From positions 1 to 55,243 of the forward strand of contig PKTG01000087.1 of NCBI GenBank assembly GCA_002869225.1: a stretch of 55,243 bases of DNA, given 5' to 3'. How positions within the stretch are numbered: position 1 is the first letter of the stretch; each line of letters begins with the position of its first letter. A program made the position numbers and the translations under genes. The DNA comes from Candidatus Muiribacterium halophilum (lineage in GTDB: Bacteria > Muiribacteriota > Muiribacteriia > Muiribacteriales > Muiribacteriaceae). Below the pieces are notes generated by a model that worked only from the letters and a program-made list of their open reading frames with translations, ran no database searches and was not told the DNA's origin. This document shows positions 34,330 to 43,193 of the stretch, piece by piece.

Positions 34330-34488
34330 TTACATTGCTTCAAACATTGTTTTATCTACACCACAAATAGGACATACCCAAGTATCAGGGATATCTTCAA
34401 ATTTAGTTCCTGGAGCAACACCTGAATCCGGGTCGCCTTTTTCAGGATCATAAACATATCCACAAGCAGTACAAACGTATTTTTCCAT
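34330..34488 (-). CDS. Rubredoxin
   Basis: Small electron carrier of 52 residues with a single iron in two CxxC pairs: [15 protein letters not shown] and [14 protein letters not shown], the classic rubredoxin layout. It starts at ATG 34488 after GGAGG. It lies between the flavodiiron protein and rubrerythrin and is the likely electron donor of both. Confidence 0.95.
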   Translation of the reverse strand: MEKYVCTACGYVYDPEKGDPDSGVAPGTKFEDIPDTWVCPICGVDKTMFEAM

Positions 34489-34508
34489 TTCTCCTCCTGT
34501 TTCTTTAT

Positions 34509-35705
34509 TTATTTTATAGATTTAGCTATTTTTATTCCAAATTCCTGACATTGTTTCATACATTCCGGCCCCGGAACATATTTTTGTCTTAGTGGTTCTA
34601 CTGCTTTTTCATAACCCGCTTCTTCAAGATAACCTGTCATCTGTTTGCAGGCCTCACCACTCCATCCAAAAGATCCAAATACACCGTATTTGATGTTCTT
34701 AAACCTAAGACCTTTTAAATAGGTAAGACAATCAGCCACTTTTGGAAGCAGATGATTATTAAGAGTAGAAGAACCAAAGATCACCGCACCAGCATTTAAT
34801 ACTTCTGTTGCAACATCACTTCGATCGTTTGAGGAAAGAGGCATGACCTTGACACTGACACCCTCGGAGATGAATCCATCCTCAATTGCTTTGGCCATCT
34901 TTTCAGTTGAACCCCACATAGTATCGTATATTATTACAGCACGATTTTCCGGTTTCTGACTACTCCATTTCTTATATAGATCAATAACAAGTTCTTTTTT
35001 TGTTCTGAACGCAGGTCCGTGATCGTTAAGAAGTATATCTATATCAAGTCCAAGATCCGGAAGTCCTTCTATAAGTTTTGCCACCTGAACTGAAAACGGT
35101 GTAAGGATATTAGCATAATATTTTTCAGCTTCCTGAACAATAATAGCCTCATCAAGCTGATCATCAAATCTTTCAGATGTAGCAAGATGAAGACCAAAAC
35201 CATCCTGACAAAAAAGCGCTTTTTCCTTATCCGCATAGGTAAACATACTATCAGGCCAGTGAAGCATCCTTGTCTCAATAAACTTCAGTTCATTTTCACC
35301 AATATTGATTGAATCCCCTGTCTTTACAGGAGTTATCTCAATACCAATATCACCATAATGATCGCAAAGAGCTTTCTGTCCCATTGTAGATGCAAAAAAC
35401 TTCTCAGGTTTGCATTTTTCAACAAAAAACTCAAGGCTTCCTGAGTGATCCGGTTCAGCATGATTTGAAATTATATAATCCACCTCTGAAGGGTCTATAA
35501 GTTCAGAAAGACGGGCAAGCATCTCTTCTCTAAACGGTGCTTTAACTGAATCTATTATGACTTTCTTTTCATCAAGTATCAGATATGCATTATATGTTGT
35601 ACCTCTACTGGTACGATAACCATGAAAGTTTCTGATTCCCCAATCAATTGCTCCGATCCACCAGATCTTTTCTGTCATCTGCACCGGTTTAAGAAACTGC
35701 TTCAT
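34509..35705 (-). CDS. Flavodiiron protein (rubredoxin:oxygen oxidoreductase, FprA type)
   Basis: Reduces oxygen to water (or NO to nitrous oxide) without making radicals. 398 residues. The N-terminal beta-lactamase fold has the diiron ligands [28 protein letters not shown] and NDHGPAF. The C-terminal flavodoxin domain has [18 protein letters not shown] and [17 protein letters not shown] precedes the ATG. It receives electrons from the adjacent rubredoxin in the usual scheme. Confidence 0.95.
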   Translation of the reverse strand: MKQFLKPVQMTEKIWWIGAIDWGIRNFHGYRTSRGTTYNAYLILDEKKVIIDSVKAPFREEMLARLSELIDPSEVDYIISNHAEPDHSGSLEFFVEKCKPEKFFASTMGQKALCDHYGDIGIEITPVKTGDSINIGENELKFIETRMLHWPDSMFTYADKEKALFCQDGFGLHLATSERFDDQLDEAIIVQEAEKYYANILTPFSVQVAKLIEGLPDLGLDIDILLNDHGPAFRTKKELVIDLYKKWSSQKPENRAVIIYDTMWGSTEKMAKAIEDGFISEGVSVKVMPLSSNDRSDVATEVLNAGAVIFGSSTLNNHLLPKVADCLTYLKGLRFKNIKYGVFGSFGWSGEACKQMTGYLEEAGYEKAVEPLRQKYVPGPECMKQCQEFGIKIAKSIK

Positions 35706-35714
35706 CTTTCCTCC

Positions 35715-36194
35715 TTAATAATTCTTCCATGCATCGGAAAGTACGGCTATATGTTTCATCTCTTCTGAGATTATATCTGCAACCTTATCTTTTCCAAGCT
35801 TTTCAGGTACTATTTCCTTTATTCCAAGATAAAAAAGTACACTTTCCTTTTCTTTTTCAATTGCGTATCTAAAAATATCATCAATAGTGTTTATTTCATT
35901 CAGATCTCTTTCAGCATTTTTCAGATTAAAAACAACTGTATCAGCCATTTCTTTAAGATAAGTAAACATCTGATTATCAGAATCGAAGTTCATATTTGTC
36001 CACTCTTCATCAGAAAAATAACTTTTAAAATCTTCAAATACCATCTTATGAACATCTTCCATATTTGCAAGATCTTCAAAAAGTGTTTTAGCTTTTGATT
36101 CTGTAGTCTTTTCAGCAGCCATTCTGTAAAAAGCTGATCCATTATCCTCTATCTTCTTTGCCATCTCAATTATTTCATAAGCATTGTATTTCAT
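35715..36194 (-). CDS. Ferritin-like (rubrerythrin-related) diiron protein
   Basis: 159-residue helical protein of the YhjR/rubrerythrin-like ferritin group. EIIEMAKKIEDNGSAFYRMA and FEDLANMEDVHKMVFEDF provide Glu-x-x-His-type ligands, and FRYAIEKEKESVLFYLG and ISEEMKHIAVLSDAW the second half. No rubredoxin domain. A role in peroxide or iron handling fits the neighbours. GAGGTGG before the ATG. Confidence 0.85.
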   Translation of the reverse strand: MKYNAYEIIEMAKKIEDNGSAFYRMAAEKTTESKAKTLFEDLANMEDVHKMVFEDFKSYFSDEEWTNMNFDSDNQMFTYLKEMADTVVFNLKNAERDLNEINTIDDIFRYAIEKEKESVLFYLGIKEIVPEKLGKDKVADIISEEMKHIAVLSDAWKNY

Positions 36195-36211
36195 TTTCCA
36201 CCTCTTGTGTT

Positions 36212-36724
36212 TTATTGTTTGTCAGCTGGAGGAGTAAAGATTCTTTTCCCCATTTCCTGATCTAACATAAATAATGCACTTTTATCATTTCCTATAAGTT
36301 TTAGTTTATCATTGATATCACCTACATTTGTCTCTTCCTCTACCTGCTCGGAAATAAACCATTGAAGAAAATTATCTGTAGCATGATCTTTTTCTTTCCT
36401 TGCTATATCGACTAGTCTATTTATCTTAGACGTAATAAGTCTTTCATGATCAAGCGCAGCTTTAAAAGCATCAAGCGGAGACTTCCATTTAAAAGCAGGT
36501 TTTTCAATAGCATCAAGTAATACTCTTCCGCCTCTTTCCGATACATGGTCAAATATTTTCATGCCATGCGCTATCTCTTCCTGAGTCTGAGCTTTCATCC
36601 ATGCTGAAAATCCAGGTAGTCCTATTGAGTCAAAATAAGTCACCATCGATAGATAAAGATAGGATGAATAAAACTCAGCGTTGATCTGTTTGTTGAGTTC
36701 TTTTTCCATCTTCTTTGTTAACAT
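36212..36724 (-). CDS. ftnA: Ferritin
   Basis: Iron-storage cage subunit of 170 residues. The ferroxidase ligands are visible in INAEFYSSYLYLSMVTYF, QTQEEIAHGMKIFDHV and FISEQVEEETNVGDI. GAGGAG lies six bases before the ATG. It takes ferrous iron out of circulation, limiting Fenton chemistry, in line with the operon. Confidence 0.93.
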   Translation of the reverse strand: MLTKKMEKELNKQINAEFYSSYLYLSMVTYFDSIGLPGFSAWMKAQTQEEIAHGMKIFDHVSERGGRVLLDAIEKPAFKWKSPLDAFKAALDHERLITSKINRLVDIARKEKDHATDNFLQWFISEQVEEETNVGDINDKLKLIGNDKSALFMLDQEMGKRIFTPPADKQ

Positions 36725-36727
36725 ATA

Positions 36728-37108
36728 TTACTCCTCTCTCTTCCAAAGACCATGCACATTACAAAATTCTCTTGCTACGACTTTGTTCACATCAGCCTTA
36801 AATTTAAAACCAGGTTTATCACCAGGATTCAAAAATTTCCTATATGATTTTCCGTCAGCGATTATCTGAACCCATTCTATAAAATGTTTTTCTTCCATTG
36901 GATGTTCTGTTGATCCAACAAAGACTTCAACCATTCCATCTTCTTTCTTTACGACAGGGACATGTTTTTCAGTTGTCTGATCTGCAGTCTTTTCTTCCAT
37001 ATTTGTCATTGGTTTTCCACAACAGACTAACTCACCCTGTCCACCATGTAGCACCTCGATAATGTTTCCACACATCTCACATTTGTAAACTTCAAATCTT
37101 TTTGCCAT
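36728..37108 (-). CDS. dfx: Desulfoferrodoxin (superoxide reductase)
   Basis: Reduces superoxide to peroxide. 126 residues: an N-terminal rubredoxin-like centre ([22 protein letters not shown]) and a C-terminal superoxide-reductase domain with [18 protein letters not shown] and CNVHGLW, giving the Fe(His)4Cys site. ATG at 37108 is chosen over 37189 because AAGGGGG precedes it and the protein starts there in the family. Confidence 0.94.
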   Translation of the reverse strand: MAKRFEVYKCEMCGNIIEVLHGGQGELVCCGKPMTNMEEKTADQTTEKHVPVVKKEDGMVEVFVGSTEHPMEEKHFIEWVQIIADGKSYRKFLNPGDKPGFKFKADVNKVVAREFCNVHGLWKREE

Positions 37109-37118
37109 GTTTCCCCCT

Positions 37119-37820
37119 TTATATTTTGTTAAATTTATCTTTTCCAACACCGCATACAGGACATACCCAATCTCCTGGAATATCTTCAAATGCAGTCCCA
37201 GGTGCTATTCCTGAATCAGGATCACCTTTTTCCGGATCGTATACATATCCACATACATCACAAATATACTTATCCATTTTACCATCATTTGCTAATTTTT
37301 CATCCTCTTTTTCTGACTCTTCAATAAAAGTAGCTGCTTTTTTCGGTGTTTTTCCACCTTTAACAGCATGATAATAGGCATAAGTCATTGGAGTTTCATT
37401 ATTAAAAGTCACAGCATCTACAAGTTCACCTATAAAAAGAGTATGAGTGTGAACATCAACCATATCTATTATCTTAGCCTCAAGATAACCACATGTATTT
37501 TCCGTAAGATATGGAATATTGTTTTCTGTTGTCTTATACTGAGCTGTTGCAAATTTATCAATATCATTTCCACATTTAAACCCAAAATTTCCTATAAAAG
37601 GCATAGGAGTATTTTCTGCCAGTATAGATATTGTAAAATATCCATCTTTTTTCATATATGAATGTGTATGGTTTTCTTTGTTTATGCTAACAGCTATTGT
37701 TGGTATTGCAGAAGAAATCTGAAAGACGGTATTAACAATACAACCATTCATCCTTTCACCTTTCTTTCCGCTAACTATATAAAGTCCATATGATAATTTA
37801 TGCAAAGTATTCAAGTTCAT
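37119..37820 (-). CDS. Flavin reductase-rubredoxin fusion (high-molecular-weight rubredoxin type)
   Basis: 233 residues. The N-terminal FMN-binding flavin reductase domain (about 1-165) has [20 protein letters not shown], and the C-terminal rubredoxin (about 182-233) has [16 protein letters not shown] and WVCPVCGVG. In Moorella-type systems the protein passes NAD(P)H electrons to flavodiiron protein. ATG at 37820 follows GAAAGGAG and overlaps the PerR-like stop codon (ATGA), so it is translationally coupled to the regulator. Confidence 0.92.
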   Translation of the reverse strand: MNLNTLHKLSYGLYIVSGKKGERMNGCIVNTVFQISSAIPTIAVSINKENHTHSYMKKDGYFTISILAENTPMPFIGNFGFKCGNDIDKFATAQYKTTENNIPYLTENTCGYLEAKIIDMVDVHTHTLFIGELVDAVTFNNETPMTYAYYHAVKGGKTPKKAATFIEESEKEDEKLANDGKMDKYICDVCGYVYDPEKGDPDSGIAPGTAFEDIPGDWVCPVCGVGKDKFNKI

Positions 37821-38239
37821 ATTCGCTCCTTTCTGCACGCTGGACAGATTCCTCTAAAATATATATGCGTTTCCATCACAATCGAATCTTTAAGATCAAA
37901 TTTAAATTTATCCTTGACCGGAATATCTAGTACTTTTTGACAATCCAAACATTTAAAATGACCATGAGTAGAAACATCACCATCAAATCTCATCTCATTT
38001 GATTCTATAACAACAGATTGAATAATATTATGTTTTTCAAAAAGTCTTAAAGTATTATAGACAGTTGTTCTTGAAAGTGTAGGAATCTCAGGATGAAGCT
38101 TCTGATAAATATCATCAGCAGTAGGATGACTTTTTGTTTCCCAAAGATATTCGAGTATTCTCTTCCTTTGATACGAAGGTCTGATATCCTTTGCTCTTAA
38201 TTCTTTTTCAGCATTTCTTGTCATTCTTCCGTTCTTCAA
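37817..38239 (-). CDS. perR: PerR/Fur-family repressor
   Basis: 140-residue Fur-type regulator at the head of the oxygen-defence operon. Winged helix with [19 protein letters not shown] and [19 protein letters not shown]; metal sites [18 protein letters not shown] (His and Cys) and CPACRKER. The two C-x-x-C pairs suggest a structural zinc. The operon content makes a peroxide-sensing PerR more likely than an iron-sensing Fur. A start six codons later (ATG) is possible. A palindrome overlaps its own promoter, consistent with autorepression. Confidence 0.88.
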   Translation of the reverse strand: MKNGRMTRNAEKELRAKDIRPSYQRKRILEYLWETKSHPTADDIYQKLHPEIPTLSRTTVYNTLRLFEKHNIIQSVVIESNEMRFDGDVSTHGHFKCLDCQKVLDIPVKDKFKFDLKDSIVMETHIYFRGICPACRKERI

Positions 38240-38264
38240 TTTTAACCCCTTTTTTTGTATTCAT

Positions 38265-38304
38265 TACAATTTTGTATTTTATATTCTTTCACTGATAATT
38301 TCAA
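38265..38304 (-). promoter_or_regulatory. Promoter and candidate PerR operator of the oxygen-defence operon
   Basis: Minus strand TTGAAA (38304-38299), 17-base spacer, TAAAAT (38281-38276), directly after the Ogg stop codon. TACAA-TT-TTGTA, a 12-base palindrome at 38265-38276, overlaps the -10 box and the start region. The promoter is well supported; calling the palindrome a PerR site is inference. Confidence 0.5.
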
Positions 38305-38305
38305 G

Positions 38306-38965
38306 TCACTTAAAAACATGACCAGCTTCCTTGTACCAAAGAAGCATATCAAGTTCCTGAGCTGGGATGTCAATAAATTTACAGAATTTTAAAAGTTCTT
38401 TTTCGATATTAAGATATCTCTTATCATTTAGATTTTTAGGTATTTCTTTTATGATCTTAAGACTTACGAGATTTTTCAGTATATGTCTATCCAAAATAGC
38501 AAGATCATGACCTAAACCAATATTTCTTAAAAAATGCGAAGCCTCTTTTAATCCATAACCCTTAATGTTCTCTCTAAGCCATAATCTCATAGCTCGATTA
38601 TCTTTAAAACTATTTAAAAATTCTTTGATCTTTACTTTTCCATCAACAATAAATCTATCTCTAGCCATTATTGCAAATTCTGATTTTCTGTTTTTAAACC
38701 TGACCTCGTTTATACATTCGAGATAATCCTCTCTTGAACCTTCAACTAGATGTCCCTTTTCTTTAATTACACAAACAGCATTCCAACATCTTACAGCTTT
38801 TGATTGAGGTGTAAAAATACAGAAGACAAGCTCAGAAAGTATATCTTCTTCTGAACCTATCTCCCATTTATTTCGAAACTCTTTTAATCTTTCTTTGATA
38901 GTATCTTTTATCTGAGTGTAGAGCTCCGTTATCTCTTTTGTTAAAACCTTATCGTATTCTTTCAT
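38306..38965 (-). CDS. ogg: N-glycosylase/DNA lyase, archaeal-type Ogg (8-oxoguanine repair)
   Basis: 219-residue helix-hairpin-helix glycosylase that removes 8-oxoguanine. IKGYGLKEASHFLRNIG supplies the catalytic Lys in the HhH motif, and AILDRHILKNL the Asp of the GPD motif. LVFCIFTPQSKAVRCWNAV is typical of the Ogg2/TM1821 group. The ATG overlaps the stop of the small ACT-like gene. Placed next to the oxygen-defence operon, it fits oxidative damage repair. Confidence 0.9.
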   Translation of the reverse strand: MKEYDKVLTKEITELYTQIKDTIKERLKEFRNKWEIGSEEDILSELVFCIFTPQSKAVRCWNAVCVIKEKGHLVEGSREDYLECINEVRFKNRKSEFAIMARDRFIVDGKVKIKEFLNSFKDNRAMRLWLRENIKGYGLKEASHFLRNIGLGHDLAILDRHILKNLVSLKIIKEIPKNLNDKRYLNIEKELLKFCKFIDIPAQELDMLLWYKEAGHVFK

Positions 38966-39216
38966 ACTTCTAGATTTACTAGTTTAGTACTTACTCCAGG
39001 TAATACAGAGATCTTTCTTGCCAGTTCTTCATGTTTATCAGAATCTCCTACCATCTCAAGAATAAGTAGGCCTGATTCGGAACAGTTTTCAAGGACTCCG
39101 TCGTGGATTCCAAGTCTTGTCTTGACAAGACAACCCCATTCTGTAAGTATCTTCTGCACGTTTACAGCTGATTTTTTTCTTCCGTCAACCAAGATAAGTA
39201 GTAAAGTCTTCTTCAT
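38962..39216 (-). CDS. Small ACT-like protein, possibly of the TM1266 hydrogenase-regulator type
   Basis: 84 residues: TLLLILVDGRKKSAVNVQKI, ILTEWGCLVKTRLGIHD, and a second beta strand GVSTKLVNLEV, the beta-alpha-beta pattern of ACT-type domains. It resembles the short iron-only hydrogenase system regulators (TM1266 type) in length and ending (ISVLPGVSTKLV), and its location just downstream of the hydrogenases supports that. Ligand unknown. GGGG before ATG. Confidence 0.6.
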   Translation of the reverse strand: MKKTLLLILVDGRKKSAVNVQKILTEWGCLVKTRLGIHDGVLENCSESGLLILEMVGDSDKHEELARKISVLPGVSTKLVNLEV

Positions 39217-39344
39217 TCTGTCCCCCCAATTTTTGATTGCATTTTATTACATTTTTTATAACCATATCAATTATAACATGTTAAAATTTAATTACAAATC
39301 ATAAAGCTTATAATAGATTTTAAATAAAAGTTAAAGATAAAAAA

Positions 39345-39366
39345 AAAGCACCCCGAAGGGTGCTTT
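39345..39366 (-). terminator. Intrinsic terminator after the hydrogenase operon
   Basis: Perfect 9-bp stem AAAGCACCC/GGGTGCTTT with a four-base loop. On the minus strand it is followed by a long T run, 17 bases after the hydA stop codon. It closes a gene set that runs from hydG. Confidence 0.92.
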
Positions 39367-39382
39367 GATTTTTTTATAAAAC

Positions 39383-41110
39383 TTATCTATTAGAATCTCT
39401 CTTTGTGTATTTTGTATGAAGAAGATGATGTGATTTTTCTCCAAGAGGTTCTTTAAGAAACTCTTTATAAATTACATCGATCGATGGATTCTTATGAGAT
39501 TTTCTGATCTCCATCTGTGCATCTTCACAGTATATTGATTCCATTCTCGCCTGTCTTTTTTCAGGTGAAGTTGGTCTTGGCTGTCCGCCACCACCAATAC
39601 ATCCACCAGGACAACACATGATCTCAATAAAATGATAATCAGCTTCGCCTGCTCTCACTTTATCAAGGATCTTTCTTGCATTTGAAAGTCCGTTAGCAAC
39701 AGCTACTTTAACAGGTATGTCTCCAACCTGAACAGTTGCTTCCTTAACGCCTTCAAGTCCTCTACACATAGTAAGGTTAACATCAGGAAGTTCTTCACCA
39801 GTTACAACTTCATAAACTGTTCTAAGAGCAGCTTCCATAACTCCACCTGTTGCTCCAAATATAGCAGCAGCTCCAGTAGTGATTCCAAATGGAGCATCAT
39901 ATTTTTCTTCGTCTATGACTGCAAAATCTACACCAGCTACTTTAAACATCTTAGCAAGTTCTCTTGTTGTAAGAACTACATCAACATCCTGATAACCGCT
40001 ATCTTTCATCTCCGGCCTGTTACATTCGTATTTCTTTGCAGTACAAGGCATTATTGAGATCGATTTGATAGTCTTCGGATCAACTCCTGATTTTTCAGGA
40101 TAATAAGTCTTAGCAAGAGCACCAAACATCTGCTGAGGTGACTTACATGAAGATACATGATCAAGACAATCAGGGAAGAAAGTCTCAACAAATTTGATCC
40201 AACCTGGTGAACAGGAAGTGATCATTGGAAGTGTGCCATTATTTTTAAGTCTGTGAAGAAGTTCATGACCTTCTTCAATAATTGTAAGGTCAGCAGTAAA
40301 ATCGGTATCGAAGACTTTATCAAAACCAAGTCTTCTAAGTCCAGCAACTAGTTTACCAGTTGAAAGGAAACCTGCATCAAGACCGATAGCTTCACCTATT
40401 GATACTCTAATAGCTGGTGCAGTCTGAACAACAACATGAGTATTAGGATCTTCTATCCATTCCCAAACTTTAGCAGTCTCATCATTTTCATGAAGAGCAC
40501 CTGTTGGACATACATTTATACACTGTCCACAATAAGTACAGGTAGTATCCTGAAGCTTTTTACCAGCAGTTGTATAAGCGATCTTCTCGTATCCTCTTTT
40601 GTGGAATTCAAGAGCATTTACTGTCTGAACTTCCTGACAAGCTCTTACACATCTACCACAGTTTATACATTTATCATGTTCTCTAACTATGATCCCGTTT
40701 TCGTCATCAATATCGTATCCAGGAAGCTGAAGTGCGAAATCGACTTCAGTGATTCCGAAATCAGCTGCAAGGTCCTGAAGTTCACACTGTGTATTTCTTT
40801 CACAGTTAAGACAATCCATTGGATGTCTTGAAAGAATAAGTTCAAGAGCCATCTTTCTTGCAGCTCTTACTTCTTTAGTGTTTGTCTTTACTTCCATTCC
40901 TTCATAAACATTATAAGCACATGATGGCTGGAAAGTTCTCTGTCCTTCTATCTCAACTACACAAAGTCTACAACTTCCTACCTGTCTGAGATCAGGATGA
41001 TAACAAAGCACAGGTATCTTAATTCCAGCTTCTTTACATGCATCAAGTACTGTATAATTTTCCGGTACATTATAACTCTTTCCATCTATTTTAATATTAA
41101 CATTTTTCAT
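39383..41110 (-). CDS. hydA: [FeFe] hydrogenase catalytic subunit, set 1
   Basis: Catalytic subunit of a trimeric NAD-linked hydrogenase, 575 residues. N-terminal [2Fe-2S] domain (CYHPDLRQVGSCRLCVVE), His-ligated [4Fe-4S] (RHPMDCLNCERNTQCELQD), two [4Fe-4S] clusters (CINCGRCVRACQEV, CTYCGQCINVCPTGAL) and the H-cluster domain with L1 TSCSPGW, L2 MPCTAKKYECNRPE, L3 FIEIMCCPGGCIGGGGQP. The L1 pair is Cys-Ser in both HydA copies, a form I recall from the NADH-linked group. Overlaps hydB by one base (TAATG). Confidence 0.95.
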   Translation of the reverse strand: MKNVNIKIDGKSYNVPENYTVLDACKEAGIKIPVLCYHPDLRQVGSCRLCVVEIEGQRTFQPSCAYNVYEGMEVKTNTKEVRAARKMALELILSRHPMDCLNCERNTQCELQDLAADFGITEVDFALQLPGYDIDDENGIIVREHDKCINCGRCVRACQEVQTVNALEFHKRGYEKIAYTTAGKKLQDTTCTYCGQCINVCPTGALHENDETAKVWEWIEDPNTHVVVQTAPAIRVSIGEAIGLDAGFLSTGKLVAGLRRLGFDKVFDTDFTADLTIIEEGHELLHRLKNNGTLPMITSCSPGWIKFVETFFPDCLDHVSSCKSPQQMFGALAKTYYPEKSGVDPKTIKSISIMPCTAKKYECNRPEMKDSGYQDVDVVLTTRELAKMFKVAGVDFAVIDEEKYDAPFGITTGAAAIFGATGGVMEAALRTVYEVVTGEELPDVNLTMCRGLEGVKEATVQVGDIPVKVAVANGLSNARKILDKVRAGEADYHFIEIMCCPGGCIGGGGQPRPTSPEKRQARMESIYCEDAQMEIRKSHKNPSIDVIYKEFLKEPLGEKSHHLLHTKYTKRDSNR

Positions 41111-42696
41111 TATCTTGCTTCCTCCTTAACACCCTGTCTTAGTTCATCTGCGAAGTGTTCTATACAGTCAAGGAAAGGATTAACAGCTGCCTGACCCAAA
41201 CCACAGAATGAAGATCTCTTCATTACTTCACAAAGTTCTTTCATCTTTGTGATATCTTTTTCACTGCCGTTTCCAGCAGCTAGTCTTTTTACCATCTCAT
41301 CAAGTCTGAAAGTTCCTTCTCTACATGGAGTACATTTACCACATGATTCATGTTTAAAAAACTGTGATATAGAAGTAAGATAATCAACTACATCTACATC
41401 TTCTGAACAGAAAAGAATAACACCTGAACCGTGAGTTAGGTTAGCGTTTGCAAGAGTAGCAAGATCAAGTTTGATATCAAAGTTCTTCTCAGGAACGATG
41501 TTTCCTGATGAACCACCGATATGAGCAAATTTTACTTTCTTTCCTGATTTTGTTACTTTTGCTATATTTTCGAATACTTCTCTAAGAGATATACCCATAG
41601 GTACTTCAATAAGACCTTTTTCGTTTATATCACCTATGATTGTAAATACTTTTGTTCCAGCTGAACCTTCAACACCAGTCTTTTTAAACCACTGAGCACC
41701 TTTAGTGATGATCTGCGGAATATTTGCGAAAGTCTCAACATTATTAACTATTGTTGGTTTGTTCCAGAGTCCGCTTACTGGAGGATATGGAGGTTTAAGT
41801 CTAGGCTCTCCTCTTTTTCCTTCAATAGATTCTATAAGAGCAGTCTCTTCACCACAAACATAAGCTCCACCACCAAAGCAGACTTCAAGATCGAATGAGA
41901 AATCACTGCCAAGGATGTTGTTTCCAAGAAGATTGAGTTTCTTAGCATCATCTATTGCTTTCTGAATTCTTTCTATTGAGAGTTTGTATTCTCCTCTGAT
42001 ATAGATAAATCCTTTGTTAGCACCAATAGCATATCCGCATATAGCCATTGATTCAACTACTGAATGAGGGTCACCTTCCATTATAAGTCTGTCTTTGAAA
42101 GTTCCCGGTTCACCTTCATCAGCATTACAGATAACATATTTTTGATCTGCTTCTGTTCCATAAGTGAATTCCCATTTTCTTCCAGTTGGGAAAGCAGCTC
42201 CGCCTCTTCCTCTTAGTTCTGAAGCTTTTACTTCATCTATGACCTGTTTTGGAGACATCTGCGCAAGAACTTTACCAAGAGCTTCATAACCATCATTTGC
42301 GATATATTCGTTTATATCATCAGGATTTATTCTTCCTGCATTTTTTAGGACTATTCTTACCTGACCATCAAGGAGTTTTTCTTCAGCGTTTGCCACAACA
42401 TCAGCAGCTCCTTTACCTTTTGCGATAAGTCTTGTAAGAGCTCTTCCTTTTACAAGATGTTCTTCAACAAGCTCAGCTACGTCGTTTATAGTTACGTTTT
42501 CATAAGCTGTTCCTTCAGTATATACGATCATTCCAACACCGCTGAAGCCAAGTGAACCTGTCTCTATTACTTTTATCTCATTCTCAAGACCTTTTTTTGA
42601 AAGTTCTGAGATAAGTGCTTCTTTTACACCTTTTGCACCCTGGAGTACGGATGGTGTATCCATACCTATTAAAATGTGCGATCTGAAAAATTTCAT
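41110..42696 (-). CDS. hydB: NuoF-like NADH-binding hydrogenase subunit, set 1, Fe-S-poor
   Basis: 528 residues. FMN/NADH domain: SELRGRGGAAFPTGRKWEF, CNADEGEPGTFKDR, GAYVCGEETALIESIEGKRG, and the N3-type cluster SCGKCTPCREGTFRLDEM. The N-terminal thioredoxin-like domain has lost all its cysteines (HILIGMDTPSVLQGAKG; IETGSLGFSGVG), unlike the paralogue at 44959. The C-terminal two-[4Fe-4S] domain is also absent (ends LRQGVKEEAR). It is thus a stripped version with fewer redox centres, which may mean no electron bifurcation. Confidence 0.94.
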   Translation of the reverse strand: MKFFRSHILIGMDTPSVLQGAKGVKEALISELSKKGLENEIKVIETGSLGFSGVGMIVYTEGTAYENVTINDVAELVEEHLVKGRALTRLIAKGKGAADVVANAEEKLLDGQVRIVLKNAGRINPDDINEYIANDGYEALGKVLAQMSPKQVIDEVKASELRGRGGAAFPTGRKWEFTYGTEADQKYVICNADEGEPGTFKDRLIMEGDPHSVVESMAICGYAIGANKGFIYIRGEYKLSIERIQKAIDDAKKLNLLGNNILGSDFSFDLEVCFGGGAYVCGEETALIESIEGKRGEPRLKPPYPPVSGLWNKPTIVNNVETFANIPQIITKGAQWFKKTGVEGSAGTKVFTIIGDINEKGLIEVPMGISLREVFENIAKVTKSGKKVKFAHIGGSSGNIVPEKNFDIKLDLATLANANLTHGSGVILFCSEDVDVVDYLTSISQFFKHESCGKCTPCREGTFRLDEMVKRLAAGNGSEKDITKMKELCEVMKRSSFCGLGQAAVNPFLDCIEHFADELRQGVKEEAR

Positions 42697-42710
42697 CTGT
42701 TTACTCCGCC

Positions 42711-43175
42711 TTATTTATATTTTTCGATTATTCCCTTGACCATTGAAGGATCAAGGTTTCCATGTACATCCTCGTTGATCATGACCGCAGGAGCGACTGC
42801 ACAAACACCAAGACAAGCTGTAGTCTCAAGAGTGAAAGTACCACAAGGGGTTGTCTCTCCTACTTCAATTCCAAGCTCACTTTTAAAAGCTTCAAGGACG
42901 TCTTTAGCACCTACTACATGACAAGGTCCTGATTCGCACATCCTTATAACATATTTTCCTCTTTTTTCAGTTGAAAACATACTGTAGAAAGATGTAACAC
43001 CATATAATTTATTTAGGGGTACACCTGTCTTTTCTGCGATCTTTTTCATACAATCTTCGCAGATAAAGTTCTCGCCACTTGCATCCTGAACCATATGCAG
43101 AATATGCATAAGGTTTCCTTTTTCAGGAGAGTATTTGTTTAAAATACTTTCCACATCAACATTACAACAAGCCAT
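42711..43175 (-). CDS. hydC: NuoE-like hydrogenase subunit, set 1
   Basis: [2Fe-2S] thioredoxin-like subunit, 154 residues. Cluster ligands are visible: CESGPCHVVGAKD and CLGVCAVAPAVMINED; helical N-terminus with GNLMHILHMVQDASG. Passes electrons between the NADH subunit and HydA. Between hydA-2 (upstream) and hydB-1, each gap under 20 bases. Confidence 0.94.
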   Translation of the reverse strand: MACCNVDVESILNKYSPEKGNLMHILHMVQDASGENFICEDCMKKIAEKTGVPLNKLYGVTSFYSMFSTEKRGKYVIRMCESGPCHVVGAKDVLEAFKSELGIEVGETTPCGTFTLETTACLGVCAVAPAVMINEDVHGNLDPSMVKGIIEKYK

Positions 43176-43193
43176 CTGACTTTCCTCCGTGTT

